The translations under genes and the position numbers were made by a program. The notes beneath the pieces are model-generated. The model made no database searches. It had not been told where the DNA came from and saw nothing but the letters and a program-made list of their open reading frames with translations. Of a stretch of DNA of 64,000 bases, positions 58,825 to 64,000 are shown piece after piece. Origin of the DNA: Phanerodontia chrysosporium. Its lineage: Eukaryota > Basidiomycota > Agaricomycetes > Polyporales > Phanerochaetaceae. Within the stretch, counting starts at the first letter, position 1. Every line of letters starts with the position of its first letter. The stretch covers positions 2,232,001 through 2,296,000 of the forward strand of contig MJGA01000001.1 of NCBI GenBank assembly GCA_001910725.1, written 5' to 3'.

Positions 58825-61407
58825 TCAGAGCTCGTCATGGCTCTCGACCTTCCACGCCGTCTGGGGCTCGTCCTCGAGCACAGGCTCGCCAACATGGAGG
58901 CCAAGCATCTCGGGGTCGAGCTGCACGTGCGTCTCCTCGAACGTGAGCTCGTCGTCGTCCGGCAGGGCGGGCGCGACGGGCGGCGCGGGCTTCACGCTGG
59001 CGTCTGTCGGCGCGTGCTCCGCGACGCCGAGTGAGCGACGCAGAATGCGGTCGACGCGCGTGAAGAAGTCGTGCGAGTCCGGCACCTCGAAGCCCGAGCG
59101 CACGAGCGCGCCGTCGATGAGCACGCTCGTGACCTCGCGCAGCTCGTCCTCGGCCTCGACGTCGCGTTCCGCGCCCTCGCCCGCAGGCAGCTGCGCGACG
59201 CGCTTCAGCAGGCCCTCGATCAGCGGCGAGCGCGGGTTGATCTCGAGGATCTTCATCTTCTTCGCAAAGTCGTGCACCACGCGCTTGTTGTCCTGCCCTG
59301 GTTCTGTGCGTCTGCAGAGGTGTCAGCCTCGGGCAGCGTCATCAAAGAAAGGGACACATACTGAGCATCTTCTCCATGTTGGCGGTGTAGCCGTACGCGT
59401 CGGCGACGATGGCGCAGGGCGAGGTGACTAGACGGTTCGAGATCACGACGTTGCGGACGATGTCCTTCGTCTCGTTCTTGAACCAGTCGAGGAGAGGCTT
59501 GTACTCCTCTGTGAGCTGCTTCTGGCGCTCCTTCTCCTCCTCGGGATCCTCCTCCTCGTCACCAAACTTGAGACCTGCCTTGGCGACATCCTGGAACGGC
59601 AGCTTCTTCCACGTGCGGATGCTCTGGACGAAGATTTCATCGAGGGGCTGGCCGAGTAGGAGGACCTCGTATCCACGCGCGTGGAGCTTCTCGACGAACA
59701 CGCTCTTCGCAAGCGACTCAGGGGTCTTGCCCATGTCTGCGAGGTAGAAGATCTGCTTCTGGCCCTTCTTACGGTTCTCGACGTACTGGTCGAGGCTCGT
59801 CTCGTTGCGCTGGTTCGTCGGGAAGCGCACAAGCGCCGCGATCTTGTCGCGGTTCTTCGTGTCTTCAATCGCGCCGAGCTTCAGGGCGTTGTTGTACACC
59901 TGGCTCACGCGCCACCACGCGAGCTGCTCCTCGTTCATCTCGCCGTCGTCCTCGAGCCCGTCGTTCGCACGCTCCGCGTTCTCGGCAAGTTTCGCGAGCG
60001 TCTGGATGAGTCGCTTCACGATGATGCTCTTGAGCTGCTTCAGGAACTTGGTCGACTGGAGCATCTCGCGCGAGACGTTGAGCGGGAGGTCGTCCGCGTC
60101 CACGACAACCTTGACCCAGCTGGCCCACTTGGGCAGTGCGTCTTCGCCGAGGTCGCTTGTGATGAATACACGCTTGACCATGAGACGGATGTCAGCCTGG
60201 GTCTGTGGGTTCTGCCAGAAGGAGTCGTCCAGACGCGAGGGGATGTAAAGGATCGCCTTGAACGAAGCGCCTGCAGAGTCCCCAGAGAAATGGGCCCAGC
60301 CGAGTGGCTTTTCATAGTCCTTGAACGTCGATTGGTAGAAGAGCTCATATTCCTCCTCCGTAACCGTCTTGGGATCACTGCAAGGGCGTCAGGGGACACT
60401 CAGCTAACTGGACAAGACCACTCACCGCATCCAGATTGGCGGCTGGGAGTTGAGATGAACCCACTCCTCGACGGTGACAGACTTGGTCTTCTTCGGCTTC
60501 TCCTCTTCGTCCTCGACGTCCTCAACCGAAGCCTCTTCGTCGTCCTCATCCTCTGATTTCGGCTTCTCTGTCTCCTCACTCTCCTCGTCTTCTACAGGGA
60601 CCTCCTCAGTTCGGGTCGTATGGAGGTAGATGGGGAAAGCGGTGGCAAAGCTGGAGTGCTTGGTCACAAGCTCGGTGATCTTGAGCGTGTCGAGGTACTC
60701 GAGCGCATCCTCCTTCAGGACAAGCGTGATCTCCGTACCGCGGCCGAGAACGTTCCCACGCGGGTCAGGGTAGACTTCGAATGTGCTCTCGTCGGCGGAC
60801 GAAGAAAATACGTATTGCCGCGGGTCAGGGTTCTGGGGAGACTTGGCAGCGAGGGAGGCAACGTAGACCTTGTCGGCAACGAGGAAACTGGAGTAGAAAC
60901 CGAGACCGAATGCGCCAATGAGGTTGCCGGTGCCAGTGGTGTCCGTGCTCTCTGCGCGTGCGAGGAACTCGGAAGTGCCAGACTTGGCGAGAGTGCCGAG
61001 GTTCGCGGTGAGCTCGTCTGCGGTCATGCCGATACCGGTGTCGCGGATGACGAGCTTGGCGGTGCCGTCCTCGTCCTTGAACGCTTTGATCGTGATGTTC
61101 ATGTTCTCAGCGCCATCGAGGACCTGAGGGACGGTGAGAGACGTGAGGCGGAGCTTTTCGAGGGCGTCATTGGCGTTGGAGATGAGTTCACGGAGGAAGA
61201 CGTCGCGGTGAGAGTAGAGGCTGTTGATGACGATTTTGCGAAGACGAGCGACATCGCTCTGGTAGGCAGGTCAGGCTATGTAACAAGAAGCGTAGCATGG
61301 GAACACACCTGGTAGTTGTACTTTTGCGCGCTGTCGGTGGAGGCGAGAGCCAGGAGGCTCGCGGCGAGGATGGTGAAGGACAGACAAAGCGTGCGGAAGA
61401 TCCGCAT
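58825..61407 (-). CDS. GRP94: ER-resident Hsp90 chaperone (Grp94/endoplasmin type)
   Basis: ATP-dependent chaperone of the ER lumen. ATG at 61407 begins a signal peptide (FRTLCLSFTILAASLLALAS). The N-terminal ATPase domain has SDVARLRKIVINSLYSHRDV, ELISNANDALEKLRL, VIRDTGIGMTADEL and IGAFGLGFYSSFLVADKV. A long acidic/Lys linker (about 60615-60475) precedes VEEWVHLNSQPPIWMR. The middle domain has GVDSEDLPLNVSRE-type sequence (DADDLPLNVSREMLQ) and DEIFVQSIRTWKKLPFQDVA. The C-terminal dimerisation domain follows (NRLVTSPCAIVADAYGYTAN). The protein ends with the ER-retrieval tetrapeptide HDEL at 58825-58836 instead of cytosolic MEEVD. About 790 residues. Saccharomyces has no such gene, so its presence is lineage-informative. 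Confidence 0.96.
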
Positions 61408-61509
61408 GGCCTCTGAGCTGCAACAAAGCACTAGAGGAGGGAAGAGGAGAGGAGAGGGTCGACGACGAGCTGGCCCTGGGCAGGAGGCCTTATACCGTGA
61501 CAGAGATAA

Positions 61510-61517
61510 TTCTCGAA
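61510..61517. promoter_or_regulatory. Heat-shock-element-like dyad upstream of GRP94
   Basis: TTC-TC-GAA, one inverted pair of the HSF unit (nTTCnnGAAn), about 105 bases before the GRP94 start. A full heat-shock element needs a third unit; the flanking positions match only partly, so it would be a weak site. Confidence 0.35.
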
Positions 61518-61520
61518 TAA

Positions 61521-61530
61521 TGACGTGTCA
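61521..61530. promoter_or_regulatory. Unfolded-protein-response-like element upstream of GRP94
   Basis: TGACGTGTCA contains the bZIP core TGACGTG bound by XBP1/ATF6-type and Hac1-type factors, about 115 bases before the start of an ER chaperone gene, where such a site would be expected. Motif and position only; binding is inferred. Confidence 0.4.
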
Positions 61531-62432
61531 CTTTCCTGCCAGAATCGGGGCGCGGTACACGGTCACGCGTCAGTCACGCGCCCGCCGCCGACATTCTCCC
61601 GCGCGCGCCTGCCATGTGAGGCATCCGTCGCTCGACGTGGCCGCTTCCTGTTCTCTCCCAACTCACTGCCATGTGAGCACTCTGACAAATGCGCCATCAG
61701 AACTCACGTGCAGACCATACCAACACATCTTGCAGGGACAGCAAGCTCCAAATCCTCGACTGGCAACGTGAACACAAGGTCAACTCGTACAAGTGACACA
61801 CGGTACCTGAGAAACAAGCCGACGATAAAGACTCGTCATGGGATGTACCAGCATCGGCGCCGGCGAGGTGCGGCCAAGACGTGAAGGAGGGAGCGAATGC
61901 ACCAACTTTCAATTGGCCATATAGACGAGTACGTTGATAAATGGTCTGTCCAAACACGTGTCAGCTAAGCGGTGCCTCCTGCCTTTCATCTTGCCGATAT
62001 CCCTCTCTGCTGCTAACTCGATGTGTACTTCAGGTACCGGAGGGCTGGCTGCTCAGCATCTCCCTCGCGGATGACGCCAACATCAATGATCCGCGTGCCC
62101 ATGAAGAACTAAGCAGATCCGTCAAATGCGCCGTTTACCCCGGGATTGCTAGCCGCAAGCTGCGCCAGAAAGTCTCTCAGTCCATTTGCCGAGTCTTATC
62201 GGCATTTTCTATGTCGTAAGCGATACGGTGACTTTTACGATGATCCCTATTCAAGAAGCGACAGACCCTGGATTTCCCCCTACCGCCTGGCCATGTTTTG
62301 CCCATTCGGTGCAAGTCAAAATGCCCAAGTCTCACTGCAATCAGACTTCCATCACCAGCCGACGCATCATCATCCCGGGTACATAAGTCTGCAGATTGTG
62401 GCCAGTCGTCCTGAAGACTCTTCCGTCCCGCC

Positions 62433-64000
62433 ATGTTGCGTCTCCTGGTAGACAACGGCTTGGTGTCCGCCCTCGCGCGGTATGGCCCTGCCATGCTGAT
62501 CTCCATCATTGTGTGGACTCTGGGCAGGGTTGTCTACAACCTATACTTCCACCCGTTGGCCAAGTACCCGGCCCTCGCATGGCCGCGGCGACCGAGTGGT
62601 GGCAGGCGTGGCTAGAGATTTTCAAGGCTGAGAGTCTGAGCCTCACGCTCCTCGAACTGCACGCCAAACATGGTGCGTGGGCGACAATCTGTGCTTATGC
62701 TGTGATCAGTTCTAACGAAGAATCGTCCAGGGGACATTGTCCGAATTGGCCCGAACGAGGTAGGCAGAACCATGGCCTCACGCATGACCTTGCTAAAATG
62801 AGGTGTCTCAGCTTCACTTCTCCAGACCCTCAGCGTACCACGAAATCTACACCTCGAAGAATAAGTGGGCGAAGAACCCGGCCTTCTACAGATACATTGT
62901 GTCTCCCACCGAGTCCACCTTCAGTACCTGCGAGTATGACAAGGCCAAGAAACGGAGAGACATCACGTTGCCCATATTCTCCCGCAAGTCCATTCTCGGC
63001 ATGCAGCATCTTGTCCAAGAATGCGTACGTATAGGGGTTCTCGCTCGTGACAGCACGACGCTGACCTTGCCACAGATAGACTCGATGTGCGAAAACATCG
63101 ACAAGCACATCAGCGAGAAAAAGTCCGTAAACATCCTCCGCGCCTTCCGGTGCTGCGCCCTCGACGCCGTCACATCGCTGTGCTTCGCGCGGAACACCCG
63201 TGCGACGAGCGAGCCCGAGTTCCGCGCGCCGATCGAGGTCGCGATGGACTTTTCGCTGCCGCTGACGCCAGTGCTCAAGCACTTCCCGATGGTGCAGGTC
63301 GTCATGAGCTGGCTCCCGCCGGACGTGCTGCTCTGGGCGGACGCGCGGCTCGGTGGGTTCGTGCAGCTGCGCAAGGTGCGCTAGCTCTGCCCTCCCCCGC
63401 CCACTCAGACTGACCGGCCCCGCACCAGATGCTCGATGCGCAGGTCGAGGAGATCCTGCGCGACCCGGACGTGCTCGCGAGTGCGGAGCACCCGACAATC
63501 TACCATGCGTTCCTCGCGCACGCGCCGACGCCCAGCGTGGCGGAGCTGCGCGACGAGGCCCTCGTGTACGTGCACGCCGGGACGGACACGAGCAGCGACG
63601 CGCTCGCGGTCGGGACGCTGAACGTGCTCGGGCGGCCCGCCGTCCTCGCGCGCCTGCGTGCCGAGCTCGACACCGTGTGGCCGCGCCTCGACGAGCGCCC
63701 GCGCTACGAGGCGCTCGAGGCGCTGCCGTACCTCGTGCGTGCCCTCGCCCCCGCCCCCGCGCACACTGATTGCTGACCGGACGCGCCAGACTGCCGTCGT
63801 GAAGGAGTCGCTGCGCTGCAGCCACGGCGTCGTGCACCCGATGACGCGCATCGTGCCGCGCGGCGGCGCGCGCATCTCCGGGGCGCACATCCCCGCGGGC
63901 ACCATCGTCGCCGAGAGCAACATCTTCGTGCACTGGAACGCGGACGTCTTCCCGAGCCCCACGAGTTCCGCCCCGAGCGCTGGCTCGAGGGCAAGACTCC
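62433..64000 (+). CDS. Cytochrome P450 monooxygenase (3' end beyond window), two apparent one-base losses
   Basis: ATG 62433 starts an N-terminal membrane helix (PAMLISIIVWTLGRVVYNLY) and FHPLAKYP. The gene then reads AAATEWWQAWLEIFKAESLS, DIVRIGPNE, LHFSRPSAYHEIYTSKNKW, ILPIFSRKSILGMQ-like, I-helix HAGTDTSSD and the ExxR motif KESLR with HPMTRIVPRGG and HIPAGTIVAESNIFVHWN. The heme-binding cysteine lies beyond 64000. Two frame changes have no intron: at 62567-62569, where YPGP is expected but the C run is one short, and at 63957-63960, where PSP should lead into HEFRPERW. The order and spacing of motifs suit a microsomal fungal P450. Substrate is unknown. It is either a consensus error or a very young pseudogene. 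Confidence 0.85.

Larger units (their letters stand above)
61408..62432. other. Divergent promoter region of GRP94 and the P450 gene
   Basis: About 1.0 kb. Next to GRP94 it holds an HSE-like dyad and a UPRE-like site (listed separately). An E-box-like CACGTG lies at about 61705. No coding sequence recognised. Confidence 0.5.

Noticed and set aside
62830..63933. 367-codon minus-strand open frame
   Set aside because: Antisense to P450 exons and extremely Arg/Ala/His-rich, with no domain.

Overview
The window is nuclear DNA of a filamentous basidiomycete, most likely an agaricomycete. Genes are dense on both strands and split by many short (about 45-70 bp) GT-AG introns. Several genes have basidiomycete traits: an HDEL-tailed ER Hsp90, an EFR3 scaffold, a fungal GILT and an F-box-like protein. 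There is no operon structure, phage, CRISPR array, rRNA or convincing tRNA, and no intact transposon.

Layout. An IQGAP-type cytokinesis scaffold runs off the left edge (1-5618, minus). Next are a putative peroxisomal acyl-CoA ligase (6032-8543, minus), gamma-tubulin complex component 2 (9672-12639, plus), a HAMP-repeat protein with no kinase (13157-14490, minus), a Ccc2-type copper ATPase (14899-19040, minus) and the inositol pyrophosphate kinase Vip1 (19536-23186, plus). An FTS/AKTIP-type inactive E2 variant (23530-24594, minus), Efr3 (25335-28614, plus), Vps52 (28947-about 31183, minus), Med18 (31477-32320, plus) and the HIT zinc-finger snoRNP factor Bcd1 (32426-34005, minus) follow.

The second half holds an F-box-like protein (34230-35575, plus), a BRCT protein (37588-38553, minus), a secreted orphan (39116-39786, plus), Ost1 (39992-41738, minus), mitochondrial L22 (41931-42661, minus), Yos1 (43106-43513, plus), a GILT-like protein (43575-44431, minus) and MIX23 (44734-45565, minus). 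Then come a C2H2 zinc-finger protein (46503-about 48251, minus), a kelch membrane protein (50945-54073, plus), a large disordered orphan (54471-57726, minus), Grp94 (58825-61407, minus) and a cytochrome P450 leaving the right edge (62433->64000, plus).

The genes are mostly unrelated housekeeping functions (secretory pathway, endosome traffic, cytoskeleton, transcription, mitochondria) and I see no gene cluster or novel defence or metabolic system. The two observations that matter most are these. First, the HAMP-only protein is a group III histidine-kinase sensor array without any catalytic part. Second, at least four genes (IQGAP, F-box, kelch, P450) look interrupted by single missing bases, always a loss and usually in a short run. 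This looks like consensus under-calling rather than gene decay and affects any automatic gene model made from this sequence.
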